From positions 130,087 to 194,086 of the forward strand of contig JAAOMT010000187.1 of the NCBI GenBank assembly GCA_016748015.1: 64,000 nucleotides of DNA, written 5' to 3'. This DNA comes from Geosiphon pyriformis. Lineage: Eukaryota; Glomeromycota; Glomeromycetes; Archaeosporales; Geosiphonaceae. A model generated the notes under the pieces. It did no database searches. It was not told where the DNA came from and saw only the letters and a program-made list of their open reading frames with translations. This document shows, piece after piece, positions 46,484 to 58,598 of this stretch (positions are counted from its first letter, which is position 1; every line of letters starts with the position of its first letter). The position numbers and the translations under genes are program-made.

Positions 46484-48068
46484 CAATAAACATATTTTAA
46501 AGCTTTTACAACAACTTTTTAAAACTATTTAACAAACAATAATATTATTAAAAATAGCTATTAACAAAAAAAATAATAATACAAAATTACAAGCAAAAAT
46601 AAGATAAACAAAAATTTAATTAAAACTGAATATTTACAATCTTATATAGTATTAAACAAATAAAACTTTAATATATAAACAATAAAAAAAGTAAAAAAAG
46701 TCTTAAATAATTTAATTATAAAACCAAATACTAAAAAATAGATATTTAAAACCACTATAACATAAAAAAAAAACTTTTATTAACACATTAATTTTTAAAA
46801 ATTAATAAAAAACTAGATTTATAAACACTATATATAAATAAAACCAATTGAATATTTAATAAAAAAAATTTGTAACAAGTAAAACAATTTATTAAAAGAA
46901 ACAATTTAATATTATACTATAAAATAATTTACTAATTATACTTAATATTTAAATACTGTTTAATAATTATAATTAACAATATTAAACAAATAACTAATTT
47001 TCAGTTGAAAAACTACAAAAAGCAATATTTAACACAATATTAAATATTATACTAAAAAAATAACTTTTAAAAATATATATAAATTTGCAAAAGCTTAATT
47101 TTAAAAAAAATAATGTTATTTAAGTAAAAAAACTGATCAAAAATTTATTAAAAAATGATAATTAACATATAATAACACAAAACAATACAAAATAACTAAC
47201 AATAATATAGAATAATTAGTTATAATATAAAAAAATAAAGCAATAATTAACATAATAAACAATAATTAGTAATAATAAACAATTAAAAGTAATCTTATAA
47301 AATTAAAAAAAATATAAAAACAAATAATTATAATAAACAAAAAAAGACAGAATTAAATTTATTTTAATTTTTAATAATATCTTTAAATTTATTTATTTTT
47401 TTAAATTTTTTCATATCTTTTATTATCTTAATAAAAATATTATTAATTTTTTTAAAATTTTCATAATTTTGAAAACTTGTACTTAATATTTAATTTCTTA
47501 TTAAAAACATTATTTATCTTTATTTTAAGTTAAATACAATTAGCATAAATACTTTTAAAACTTTAATAATTTGGATCAATTACTTTTAATTATAGTAATT
47601 AACAGAATACTAATTTTTTTATTTTTTATTTTTTAAAAAATGGCAACATTAAAAATTGACTGTTTTAGAATTAAACTTTGTAATAATTTGGTAAAAAAAA
47701 TAAATATTAAATATTAAATTTATTTTGTTAACTTACCAAAAAAATAAAAAAACACTATCAAACTTTAATAATTATAATTAACTAATATAGAATAAAATTA
47801 TAACAACATAACTATAATGTTATAATTTAAAAATTTAACAAAAAATTATAAAATAATATAAATTATTCAATTATAATATAATACAGTATTAATTTTAAAA
47901 AAATAATAATTAATATAATAATAAGCACTATTTTATAATAGCAACAAATACTAATTTATAATAATAGTAAATACCAATTAGTAATAATAATAAACACCAG
48001 ATTAAGATATTAAAAAAAGTATTACAATGTGTTTTCTTATAAAACTACAAATATATATTGTTATTCAT
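46484..48068. other. AT-rich DNA, strongly A-biased at first
   Basis: No reading frame. The first ~60 bases (CATATTTTAAAGCTTTTAC...) could be the rest of the Gypsy-A LTR interrupted by LINE-D, and the A-rich plus strand would suit a decayed Gypsy-A body, but the match is too weak to assert. Confidence 0.5.
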
Positions 48069-48840
48069 TGTTACTTATAGAATATAAGAATTAAATATTA
48101 GTACATAAATTAACTAATCAAAATAGACATAGTAAAAATGGAATTCCAGAATTCCTTTTAGAGGAATTGCAGAATTCCAGAATTACAAGATTCTCATATG
48201 AAGAATTACAAGATTTCTGGAATTCCAAGATTTCTGGCTAGAAAATTGAAAAATTCAAGGAATCTTGTACAATAAAATTTATGTATATATAGCAGTAGTA
48301 TCAGAAGCTAGAAAATTAGTTAAGCAGACTTAGAGTTAATTAGACTTGCAGGTCATAATTATTAAATACTCTTCCTTCAAAAGATAGAATACTATAACTT
48401 GAAATAAAATTACTTTCATATTAATAAAATTATTTATTATCCTTAAATTTATGTTATTATTCACTACTTAACCTGCTGGCACAATAGCTCTTGATCATGG
48501 CTATTAACAAAATACTTATTTCTTATTTTATTTTCTTTATTTTTTTATTTTATTTTATTTTTTTTTGTTATTCACTAAATTGATTAAGAATTAAGTATTA
48601 AGTATCAGACATTATAGAGACTGGTAAAAGACCTGTGAAACAAGAGTAAAACACTCATAAATTTGAGAATAGCTTACCAAGAGGATTACTGGCCACTATG
48701 CTGAGAAAAAAATTTGATAAAATTGTGATTCTAGAAGGCTACTGATAAAACAATAAATAAATTTCTGTTCATTATACAAAGGACTCAACAAACAACTTTC
48801 AGAAATCACCCATCAAAACACTTAATAATCATCTGTAATA
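48069..48840 (+). repeat. Gypsy-B 5' LTR
   Basis: Begins TGTTACTTATAG and ends GTAATA (TAACA with one transition). 48139-48240 holds a cluster of GGAATTCCAGAATT-like units. Confidence 0.83.
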
Positions 48841-48889
48841 TTTAGTGCTCTCTGTGAGGTATAATCTAACAGAGAACCAGCAACAATCA

Positions 48890-49760
48890 TGCCAGAAAGT
48901 GGCAGACCAAAAGAAAACAAGAGAAAATCACTTAGGATTTGCAAAATCCTTATTTTAACATTACCTTTGAAAAACTAGCTAAATTGAAACTTCAATTATT
49001 TAAAACCTGAGTGTTAAAACCCTGAACATTTGAAACTTACCTTTGATAAATTTGTTAAAAACTCATTAAATCAAAACTCTAATTATTCAAAACCTGATTG
49101 TTAAAACCTCAAACATTCGAAACTTATTTTTGATAAACTCATTAAAACTTTGATTATTTAAGACCTAATCATTAAAACCCTGAACATTTGAAACTTACCT
49201 TTGATAAACTCATTAAAACTTATTAAAACTCTGATTATTTAAGAACTGATCATTCAAAAACCCAAACATTCAAAACCCGATAATTCCAATTCTGCTATTA
49301 TACAAAAAAACTTATTATCAATAAAACTCATTAAATCTTTAGCAATTCAAACTCCAGAAATTATTCAAAAACCTGAACATTCAAAGTTTAATAAATTCCA
49401 AACACCACTATTATACAAGAAAACTTACTTCTAATAGCCCAATAAAATCTAATTCTCACAGTACCAATAAATCAGAAAAACTCACCTAATGGTTTTGAGT
49501 CAGAATATTGAAATGTAGTCACAATTTACTCCCATGTATTATATATTCAAAGAAGAGCCAATCAGCAAGAACAAATGGAAATCAGAATTAGAACTTAATC
49601 TCAATTCAAACTATGCTGATAATGACAATGATTCAAACTCTGCTAATAACAATAATGATTTAAACTCCACCAACAACAAATTCAAACTCTGCTATAAACA
49701 CTGAACAATATATCATGCTTTTAGATCTTATAATAGAGCAGGAATTAACTAAATTCAATG
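48890..49760 (+). pseudogene. Internal region of the Gypsy-B element: tandem repeats and Asn-rich frame
   Basis: An ATG at about 48889 opens MPESGRPKEN then stops. 48960-49440 is a run of about five imperfect ~85-bp repeats built on CATTTGAAACTTACC and TTGATAAACTCATTAAAA. At about 49548-49708 a frame reads FKEEPISKNKWKSELELNLN and then an Asn/Asp-rich stretch, ending at TGA. The minus-strand frame at 56179-56400 has the same order (EEKKPISKC, SELKFN, then Asn runs), so this is real, conserved element coding sequence, probably Gag. Function unknown. Confidence 0.62.
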
Positions 49761-49968
49761 ATAATAATAAGAGCATTTATGTTTGAACATACACATAATA
49801 CAGATGCAAAATTTGAACTTGGATATTTTGGACAGACCACTATAGTTAAAAACCCCAGTCACGTATAAAAATTAGAAAAAAATAGCAATAAAAATTACAG
49901 CAACAATATTGATACAAAAAAGAAATTTAGAAGATTTCACAGAAGCTCAATATTAAAAGAAAAAATAA

Positions 49969-50685
49969 TATTACTCATAAAATATAAAAATTAAATATTA
50001 GTACATAAATTAGCAATCAAAATAGACATAGTAAAAGTGGAATTTCAGAATTCTTATATGAGGAATTACAGAATTTTTGGCTAGAGAATTAAAGAATTTA
50101 AAGAATCTCATACAATAAAATTTATGTATATATAGCAGTAGTATCAGAAGCTAAAAAATTAGTCAAGAAGATTTAGAGTCAATTAGACTTGCAGGTTATA
50201 ATTATTAAATACTCTTCCTTCAAAAAATAGAATATTATAACTTGAAGTAAAATCACTTCCATATTAATGAAATTATTCATTATCCTTAAATTTATGTTAT
50301 TATTCACTACTTAATCTGCTGGCACAATAGTTCTTAATCATAGTTATTAACAAAACACTTATTTATTTTATTTTATTTATTTATTTATTTTATTTTATTT
50401 TTTTTTGTTGTTGACTAATTGATTAAAAGATTAAGTACTGAGTTATTGATGTCAAGGATAGCCTGGTAAAAGACCCAAAAATAAGAGTATAAAATTTATA
50501 AATTAATAAATAGCTTACTAGAAGGGCATGACTACCAAAATAAACTGGTCACCAAGCTGAAGAAAAAAATTGGAAAACTTATTACTAAGGAATTGCACAC
50601 CATTGAATCTCTGTTTATTATACAAAAAACTTAACAACAACCTTCAAAAATCACCCACCAAGACACTTAATAATCACCTGTAACA
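49969..50685 (+). repeat. Gypsy-B 3' LTR
   Basis: Starts TATTACTCATA (TG changed to TA) and ends TGTAACA at 50685. It matches the 5' LTR but lacks part of the GAATTCC cluster. Confidence 0.82.
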
Positions 50686-50771
50686 TCATAAAAAAATACA
50701 AAGAAAAAAAAATAGAAAAACAGATAAAAAAATAGACCAATAGGAGAATAATACTTAACATATAAGCATAA

Positions 50772-51630
50772 TGTTAAAAACTATAACATATTGCTCAGCA
50801 ATATGTACAGTACTAGCAAATTAGACATATTGCTTAGTAATATAAACAATGTTAGTAAATTAGGGTACACAGCTCAGCATTATAAACAATGTCAGTAAAT
50901 TAAAACATATTGCTTAAGAAAATATAAGATCTTGTAAAACAAAAAATATGTATATATAGTAAAAGTATTAGAAGCAGAAAAGACAAAATTTATTTTAGAA
51001 TTAATACTTATAATCAATTAACTATTCCATATCCCTCCCTTCAAAAAATAGTTTTCTATAACTTGAAGCAGAATCCAATTACATATTAATAAAAATATCA
51101 ATTATTACTTGAATTTATGTTATTGTTATTTGATTAAAAAATACTAATTATCTCTATTCTATCAACACTTTATGTTAATAGAATTCAATACTTAGTCACA
51201 TTAGAACAATAACTCTTAATTACAACTATTAACAAGATATTAATTTCTATTATTTTTTTTTATTTCTTTGTTTTATTTCTTTGCTGTTTACTAAATTAAT
51301 TAAAAAGATTAAGCACAAAGTAATTTGATATTAAAAATAGCTTAGTAAAAGACCCAGAAATAAGAGTATAGAATTTAAAAATTGAGAATAACTTATCAGA
51401 AAGGCATAACTGCCAGAATAAACTGGCCACTATGCTAAAAAAAATTGATGGAATAATCATTTTGAAAGACTACTGAAACAATTATTAAATCTTTGTCTAT
51501 TATACAAAAGACTTCACCAAAACCTTCAGATTACCAAAATCTTTAGATATTACCAATACTCTCCAAACTATTAAGTACCAAGTTATGAGTTTGTTATTTG
51601 TATTAACACTCCAAATAATTATTTGTAACA
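50772..51630 (+). repeat. Solo LTR of a Gypsy-B relative
   Basis: TGTTAAAAACT at 50772 to TTTGTAACA at 51630. The central part (CTCCCTTCAAAAAATAG, CAATAACTCTTAAT, GGCCACTATGC) matches the Gypsy-B LTR, while the first ~170 bases differ and contain repeated ACATATTGCTCAGCA-like units. It is the LTR subtype that best matches the reversed copy at 55376-55997. No coding DNA adjoins it. Confidence 0.72.
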
Positions 51631-51639
51631 ATATATATA

Positions 51640-52210
51640 TAGTAGCTTTAATATTAAAAAAAACAACAATTTATTTAACAGTTAATTTTACCAAATTTTA
51701 ATCTTTTATTTTAATTATTTTTTAGCCTTTACTTTTAATAAATATTTTAAGAAACTTTTAAATTAAAAAAAAATCAAAAATAATATTAAAAACTAAATTA
51801 TCATAATTAAAAATATTAAAAAACTCAATAGTATTATTTATTAAATAAAACTATTATTTATTAGTTGAATTTCTTAAAAAAATAATTCTTAATCAAAATT
51901 ATTTATGTTATTACTAATTAATAAAAGCTTTATTGTAAAAATTAGAAAAAATATTAAAGATTATTAATATTCTATATTTCTAGATTAAAGAAACATATTA
52001 GACAATTGCAAAAATAATCTTAAAAAAAACTCTAAACAATTTCAGTTTAGTTTCTAAAAAAAAATACATAAAAACACACACAATAATTAAAAATTAAGAA
52101 ATAACCTAAATTATAATATTAAAAAAAAGTTTTTAGTATAATATTAATATTATTACACAAATAAAATTAAGAAACTCACAAAAAACTAATTGTAATTAAA
52201 ACAAAATATT
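51640..52210 (-). repeat. Decayed copy of the 12608-13095 repeat
   Basis: Read on the minus strand this follows 12650-13060, with most G and C lost. If 12608-13095 is the LINE-B 5' region, this is the head of a decayed minus-strand LINE whose body would have lain to the left, where the solo LTR now sits. Confidence 0.6.
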
Positions 52211-53022
52211 AATATTTAATCTATTAAGAAAACCAATATGTAATAGTAAATATAATATTTTTGTATCTTATAACAAAAAAACTTAATAAGTAAAATAAAA
52301 GATAAAATTAATCTTTAAAGACTAATATATTAATTTATTTGAAAACTAAATAATATTACAAAATTTTTAAGTTTCTTGTATTCTATAATTAACTCTTTTT
52401 ATTTAATTATAAGTGCTAAATATTATAATACTACTTATCAAATTTACTTGTAATATTATTTATTTTCTAATAGTTGATAATTTGAATAATAATTTGTTAA
52501 TATTTAGATTATTTTAACACCAAAAAAATAGTTATATATATATTATTTACTAAGAATACCAATATTGTTACAAATTAAAATAACAAGTTAATAGATAATA
52601 AAAAAGAACAAGATTATAGAATAATAGAATTAATTAAAAAGAATTTAACTTTAAAAAATAAATTAAATAAGTATAAATTTAATGTATGAGATTATTTTTA
52701 TAAAATATCTTAATTACTAATCTTTTTAAAAAATAATTAGAGAATCTAAAAGTAAAGAAATAGTTTATACTATTAACAAATGATAACACACTGGTATAAT
52801 TCTATGTTTTATATTAACACTCTTAGAATTTAATATTAAATATTAGATATACAGTTAAATTTGAAACAACTTATACTTTTGGTAAATACAAATTGCTATA
52901 AATTATTACAAATTATGAGTTTTCTCAAGTTTAAATATATATAATATATATATAATAAAAATAGATATAATATTATTAAAAATAAATTTATTTGCATATT
53001 TTTATAAGAATCTTTAAATAGT
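52211..53022. other. AT-rich DNA without a recognised feature
   Basis: A/T runs, no frame. It may include the missing end of the pogo element, but no terminal inverted repeat was found by eye. Confidence 0.5.
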
Positions 53023-54659
53023 TCATGCAATATTAAAAAAACTTATAAGAATTATTTGTTTTTGTTTATCTTGTATTTTTTTATAAAGTATATATTTAAC
53101 ATAAGTAAACTTACTAATTGTATCAAAAAATTTTTTGCTATTTTTAAGCTTTATAAACTGTTCAAGATTTGTAATAATAGTTAGTGTATTTTTAATACTC
53201 ATTACTTTTTGTATTTTTTGTTTTTTATTAAAGCTATTATGCTTTGTTTTATAATTTGTTATAATATAATTTATAATTTTATTATCATCCAGATGTTCCA
53301 AAATAATTGTATTGTATTTTTAGATAGATTTATTAACTCTTCAATTGATAAATATGTATGATTTGACTATATACAATTGAACTTTTTATAGCAATTTTTA
53401 ATCTTTCTAATACTATTTTTTGATTATAATTAGCTATTATTTCCAAATTTGCAGTTTTATTCTGAAAGTTGTCATTTGTATTGATTGAAAAAATACCAAT
53501 TTTGTGTTAGCAATAAGTGATTATTTTATTTGAACTATTTTTTCATGTCCTATAAATTAAATACATTGCTTAAAGTTAATTAATTATATAAATATTATTA
53601 GCACTATCATTAAAAAAATCTAATATATGATAAAAAAAATAGGAATAGTAATATGCCTTAAAACAATAAATAATTTTAGCATTTATAGACTGAATATGTA
53701 TTATTAAGTTAAATACAAATCGTTTTATATAAATATTTACAATAGATCTTATATTATAATTGTAATTAACAAAATTATCTACTAATAACAATATGTTTTG
53801 GTTTTTTTTATGTAGCTAATAGTTCTAATTAACAAGCTATTGTTGAAAAATATTACCAGTTATTTAAGCATGAGTGTTTGAATAATATTGAAAACCAAGT
53901 TGCTCTCCTGTTTTTTTTTGAAAACAGTGTAAACATTTAGCATAATCAATAATAAGTGGTGACAAATACTCAGTTTCATTAGTATTGATTGTAAAAATAA
54001 ATGTTAGTTGTACTTTTAATTGTTTGATATCATAATATTGTAGCAAAATTTTGATTTAATAATATAACATAAAATAGTACAGTTTTATTTATGTTGAAAA
54101 TATTGTATAATTTTTAATTAGCAAGAAATATTATTATATATACTTACTTATTTTTAATATACTTAACATTAACTGATAATATATCATCATAAAAGTAAAG
54201 TAAATACAATCTAATATAATCTTTAAAACTCTCAAGCCAGTTATTGAATAGTTTTTGGCACTCATTTTTTGGAATATCTAATTAATCATAAAACTTTATA
54301 CCAGCAGCTCAAATTATATTTGTAATAAGTATTATTCTATACAATTTTGCCTCTTAAACAAAAATAATAAGTGCTTTATCAAAATCAAAATTAAATACTA
54401 TACATATATGCTTACTAATTAAGTTACATATTATATTTGCTTATAAACAAAAATTTGGTTTATCTTTAATTCAAGCTAAAACTAAAGACTGTTTTATGTA
54501 TGAAAAACTGTTTTTTTTAAAATGCTTTGCAGTTTTTAATTGGTTATTATTATTTGTATAATATTAATTAAGCACTATAAGCTTATTATAAAGTATAGTA
54601 TTCTTACAACTTTGTAAAATACAAGCTAAAGAGATAGTATGTTTTTTGCTATTAAACAT
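53023..54659 (-). pseudogene. Relic pogo/Tigger-type DDE transposase
   Basis: Minus-strand fragments line up in the order of a pogo-family (Tc1/mariner superfamily) transposase. A Met at 54657-54659 begins an HTH-like N-terminus (MFNSKKHTISLACI). A CENP-B-like DNA-binding part near 54240-54400 reads FNNWLESFKDYIRLY. The first DDE region (53864-54046) has TFIFTINTNETEYLSPLIID then CFQKKTGEQLGFQYYSNTHA. The second (53576-53791) has LLVDNF and IQSINAKIIYCFKAYY, where the family has IQPMDAGII; the Asp is now Asn. A helical C-terminal piece is at 53023-53301. Many stops and frame changes show it is long dead. Confidence 0.72.
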
Positions 54660-54714
54660 AGTAAAATCAAAAAACAAAAGAAAAGTATAATTAAAAATCT
54701 AATTAGATAAAGTT

Positions 54715-55140
54715 AATTCAAAAATTCGACTTGATTACTTATACAAATAATAATAATTTAAAACTTTAATTTGATTACTTATACAATTAATAATAATTTA
54801 GAGCTTGGAACAATTTAAAACTATGACTTAATTACTCATATAATTAATAATAATTTAGAACTTGGAACAATTTGAAATTCCAATTTGATTACTTATATAA
54901 TCAATAATAATTTAAAACTTGAAACAATTCAAAACTTTGACTTGATTACTTATACAATCAAAAATAATTTTAAACTTAGGACAATTTGAAACTCTAACTT
55001 AATTATTTATACAATCAATAATAATTTAGAACTTAAGACAATTTGAAACTCTGACTTAATTATTTATATAATTAATAATAATTTAAAACTTGGAATAATT
55101 TAAAACTCTGATTTAATTACTTATATAATTAATGATTATT
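54715..55140. repeat. Minisatellite, ~57-bp unit, about seven copies
   Basis: Tandem imperfect units each contain GATTACTTATACAATCAAT, then AATAATTTAGAACTTGG, then AATTTGAAACTCTGA. Copies differ by transitions and a few short indels. It adjoins the pogo relic but shows no coding similarity to it. Confidence 0.8.
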
Positions 55141-55375
55141 TTGTTAAATAAATAATTTTATATTATTATATAGCATTTTTAGTCATAAAAATATTGGTGT
55201 GTTTTACTGTAATTTTATTAAATTTAACAGAATTTAAACTAAATTTAGCATCTGAAATAACTTATATTGACAATAAAAAGTTATGGATTATTGAGTATTA
55301 CAAATATAGGTTATAAATATAGAAATTTTTTTAACTACCAAATTGGTAGATTTAAAATATTATGGCTTATTATAG
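55141..55375. other. AT-rich spacer
   Basis: Contains no frame; a short ACCAAATTGGTAG palindrome-like stretch lies near 55336-55352. Confidence 0.5.
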
Positions 55376-56769
55376 TATTATAGATAATTATTTGAGGTGT
55401 TAAAACAAATAACAAATTTGTAACTTGGTGTTTAATAGTTGAGAATATTAATAATTTTTAAAGGTTTTAGTTGAGTTTTTTGTATAATAGACAGAAATTT
55501 AATTAATAATTTCTTCTATAAATTTTTTTTCAGCATAGTAGTCAATATATTTTGGTAGTTGTGTCCTTCTGGTAAGCTATCTTTAAGTTTTTTTTACTCT
55601 TGTTTTTAGGTCTTTTATTAAGCTATTTTTAATATTAAATACTAAACACTTAATTTCTTTAATTAATTAGTAAACAACAAAGAAACAAAACAAAAAAAAA
55701 TAAAATAAAATAAAAGAAAATAAGAAAAAAAAATAAGAAATTAATATTTTGTTAATAACCATAATCAAGAGCTATTAGTCTAGTATAGTTAAGTACTAGA
55801 TTCTATTAAATTCTTCTGAAATTATTTTTTCTGTTTTTAATACTTTTGCTATATATACACAATTTATGTTATATAAGATTCTTTAAAATTTTTTAATTTT
55901 TTTGAAAAAAATTCTGGAATTTTTTTTTTTACTATGCTTATTTTTGATTAACTATTTTATCTATTATTATAATTTTTAATTTTTATGAATAATATTATTC
56001 TCTTTTTTTAATATTAAGCTCTGTTAAGATCTCTTAAATCTTTTAACTTTCTTAAATCTATATTAGTACATAAGTAAAGTTCCAATGTAATGGCAGTTTT
56101 TCTAAGATATCTGAAATCAAATTTTGCATCAGTATTTTGTATATATTCTAACATAATACTTTTATTATTATTGTTGAACTATTTAAGTTTCTGCTTCTTT
56201 AAAAGATTTGAAAACACAATATATTGTTTGAAATTGTAATCAGAATTTGAATTGTTATTGTTGTAATTATTGTTATTATGAATGAAGTTGAAACTATTGT
56301 TATTATTATTATTAAAGTCTGAATCATAATTGAATTTCAATTCTGATTTTGAAACACACTTGCTAATTGGTTTTTTTTCTTCAGAAATTAAATAGATCAT
56401 GCATAATAGTAGATTGTAAATAAAATTACAATCATCACAATATTTAAAGTTACTAAGAATTAGACAATGTTTACAGAATCTAGCATTTAATTGTTTTAAA
56501 TGCTGCTTTTGTTTTTTTCAAGTGAGTGCTAAATCTTGATAATAAGATGGTTTTTTCCTTGGCTCTAAAAAATATAGAACATACCAACTATTATTTGTTT
56601 TTTTTGTAAAAATAATAACTTGTGATTCATTTTTTTCTTGTTATCCCAAGAAAGTATTGGTAATAACTTGTTGTAATTATTTTCAGTCTATAAAACTTAA
56701 TAGATTTTTTAGGTAGGTTTTTTTTTAAATTTAATTAGTGGTAATTAAATAGTGGTATTTGTTTTAAAG
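55376..56769 (-). mobile_element. Decayed Gypsy-B copy on the minus strand
   Basis: 55376 to about 55997 is an LTR in reverse, matching 50772-51630 and 48069-48840 (GTTAATAACCATAATCAAGAG, TTTTTGTATAATAGAC). At about 56003-56030 comes the TTTTTTAATATTAAGCTCTG segment that ends ORF3 in Gypsy-B. 56179-56400 holds the Asn-rich frame also found in the 48069-50685 element, so this copy too seems to lack most of pol. The limit toward 56769 is approximate. Confidence 0.68.
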
Positions 56770-57052
56770 TGGGAGACTAAGCTAAGAATTCTTGGTGTCC
56801 ATTCTGTCTTTTCTGCCTCTAATGCTACTGCTATATATACATATCTAAGATTCCTCAATTTCTTAATTCCTTGTAACAGGAATCCTGGAATTCCTGGAAT
56901 CCTGTGATTCTTGATGAGAAAATTCTGAAATTCTTGGAATCCTGCAATTCCTTTAAGAGGAATCTTGGAATTCTACATTTACTACATCTATATTTGATTG
57001 GCTAATATCTACTGACTAATAATACTATATTTTCTATATTCTATAAGTAACA
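56770..57052 (-). repeat. Gypsy-B LTR, U3 end with GAATTCC cluster
   Basis: The boundary at 57048-57052 (TAACA) is the complement of the LTR start TGTTA. 56870-56980 repeats GGAATTCCTGGAATCC-like units that read nearly the same on both strands. Confidence 0.72.
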
Positions 57053-57069
57053 TTATTTCTTCTTTTTTT

Positions 57070-57760
57070 AATATTGAGCTCTGTCGAAATCTAATTCCTT
57101 TAATTCTCCTTCTTGAATTATTTCTTGAACTTCTTTTTCGAGTATTACTTGTGTTATTTTAGTTTGTAGTTCTTCAAATTGAGCATTGGTCATTTTTCCC
57201 AATTGATTACTCATAACTGTATTTATTGCTGGGTTGAGTAAAATTTCTGGTCAGTCTTGAAATCCCATATATATCTGATAAATGGCTTGAGCTTGTGTAG
57301 TTAGATTGTTCTTTCCCACAAATTGTTCTAGTTGTCTCAGTATTGTTGTGTCGAATAAACATTTTGTTTTGTCAGTGTACAAATTCTGGATATTTATGTG
57401 TTGTTCCAAGTGGAAATAACAATAGTTTTTTGGAAATTGTTGTATCCACCAAGTCCAAGTTTCTCTAGTAAGTTCTTAGTGTAATCCGACTATTTGTTGT
57501 TCTTTTATGGCCAATTTTATCTTGGTCATGATCTTGTTAACAACATTTTCAAGTCTTTTCTGTGCTTTGTTTTGTGGTATCTTTGCCATATTTTTGTAAC
57601 GAATAGTTTGTTGATTGATTGTAATTTCTATCTCCTGGTGTTGGATTAATTGAAAAATTTGTTGGGCTAATAAATGGATATTGTCTGTAATTTCCATTTT
57701 TCTGATCTCTTTTGTCATGTCGACCATGTTCTTATATATTCTTTTGTCAATCAATTGGAT
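57070..57760 (-). pseudogene. Gypsy-B ORF3, homologue of the Gypsy-A ORF3
   Basis: The longest open piece (57476-57754) starts MIDKRIYKNMVDMTKEI and contains NIHLLAQQIFQLIQHQ. After a stop near 57478 it continues with WTWWIQQFPKNYCYFH and ends with MTNAQFEELQTKITQVILE and ELDFDRAQY before its stop. This matches Gypsy-A ORF3 at LTELKFQQFSDQISSIILD and its LDFD-AQ ending. Helix-rich, no membrane segment, function unknown. Confidence 0.65.
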
Positions 57761-57889
57761 ATGTTGTTGTCAATGATAATGATTGGTTCCAGATCTTGTG
57801 GAATCTTATCTGGTTGGATTAGTATTCTCTGTACTCCTAATTGTGGAATATTATTGGTGGATGATAATGCTGTATGATGGTATGGTTTC

Positions 57890-58598
57890 AGTCAATCTTC
57901 ATGTGCTGCTTTGGTCAAGATTTTGTTATTCAATCTTAATTTGTAAGCTTTATTTCCTAGAATTTTTTTTATGTGAAATGGTTCATCCCATTTAGGGTCA
58001 AATTTTCCACTTTATTGTTTTTCTGCTTTGGTACAATGTAATAGTACTTTGTCTTCAATCTTGAATTCAACTGGTTTATCTGGTAGTTGCTTATCATGTC
58101 TTTCTTTTTGTTTCTCTTGTAACTTTTGTATGTTATCAGCTGCTCTTTGTCATTTATTTTTTAATGTTTCCATTAAGTCATATGTTCTTTTTAATAATGT
58201 GTTTTTGAAATTCTTTTTTGTTATTGGTTTGGTTGGGTATGTGGAGATTTCTATTTCTACTGGTAGTATTGCTGTTCTATTATATACTAATTCAAATGGT
58301 ATTGCTTGTGTAGTATCTTGCTTCATTGTCCAATAAGCAAATAGTACTGATAGTATCAACAAATCCCAATCATTCTGGTTTTCTTGACTGAGCTTAGCTA
58401 TTGCTTTACACAATGTTTTATTGAATCTTTTGACTAATCTATTGGTTTGTAGATGGTATGGTGATGATAGTGGTCTCTTAATTCCGAATCTTTGGCTCAA
58501 TTTTGTTAATGTTCTGTTCACAAAATGAGTTCCTTGGTTTGATAATAATTTCTTTGGACATCTGTGTTGACAAATTAAATCTTGATGAACAAATTTAG
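57890..58598 (-). pseudogene. Gypsy-B integrase, core end and C-terminus
   Basis: From the cut end: DLICQHRCPKKLLSNQGTHF (the second catalytic Asp is Asn in LSNQG), then the segment at 58150-58521 (FGIKRPLSSPYHLQTNRLVKRFNKTLCK), where the catalytic Glu of LVE is Lys. So two catalytic residues are lost, both by G-to-A changes. A C-terminal part with KWDEPFHIKKI-like sequence follows near 57970. It is related to but clearly distinct from Gypsy-A integrase. Confidence 0.78.

Larger units (their letters stand above)
48069..50685 (+). mobile_element. Short non-autonomous Gypsy-B element with two LTRs
   Basis: LTRs at 48069-48840 and 49969-50685 flank only about 1.1 kb of internal DNA. The flanks carry a 4-bp repeat, TCAT, at 48065-48068 and 50686-50689, so the insertion ends are true. 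A primer-site-like TTAGTGCTCTC follows the first LTR and a purine-rich AAGAAAAAA precedes the second. No protease, RT or integrase is present, so mobility would have needed a full Gypsy-B. Confidence 0.83.
56770..58598 (-). mobile_element. Gypsy-B element, 3' part (LTR, ORF3, integrase), cut by Gypsy-A-2
   Basis: Reading the minus strand: integrase core and C-terminus (58598 down to ~57900), ORF3 (~57760-57070), a pyrimidine/purine tract, and a partial LTR (56770-57052, TAACA at 57048-57052). The integrase is broken at 58598 by the LTR end of Gypsy-A-2. The rest of Gypsy-B should continue on the far side of Gypsy-A-2, outside the window. Confidence 0.82.

Noticed and set aside
54715-55140. 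CRISPR-like array
   Set aside because: Units are contiguous tandem repeats without unique spacers, in eukaryotic-type DNA with introns and retrotransposons.
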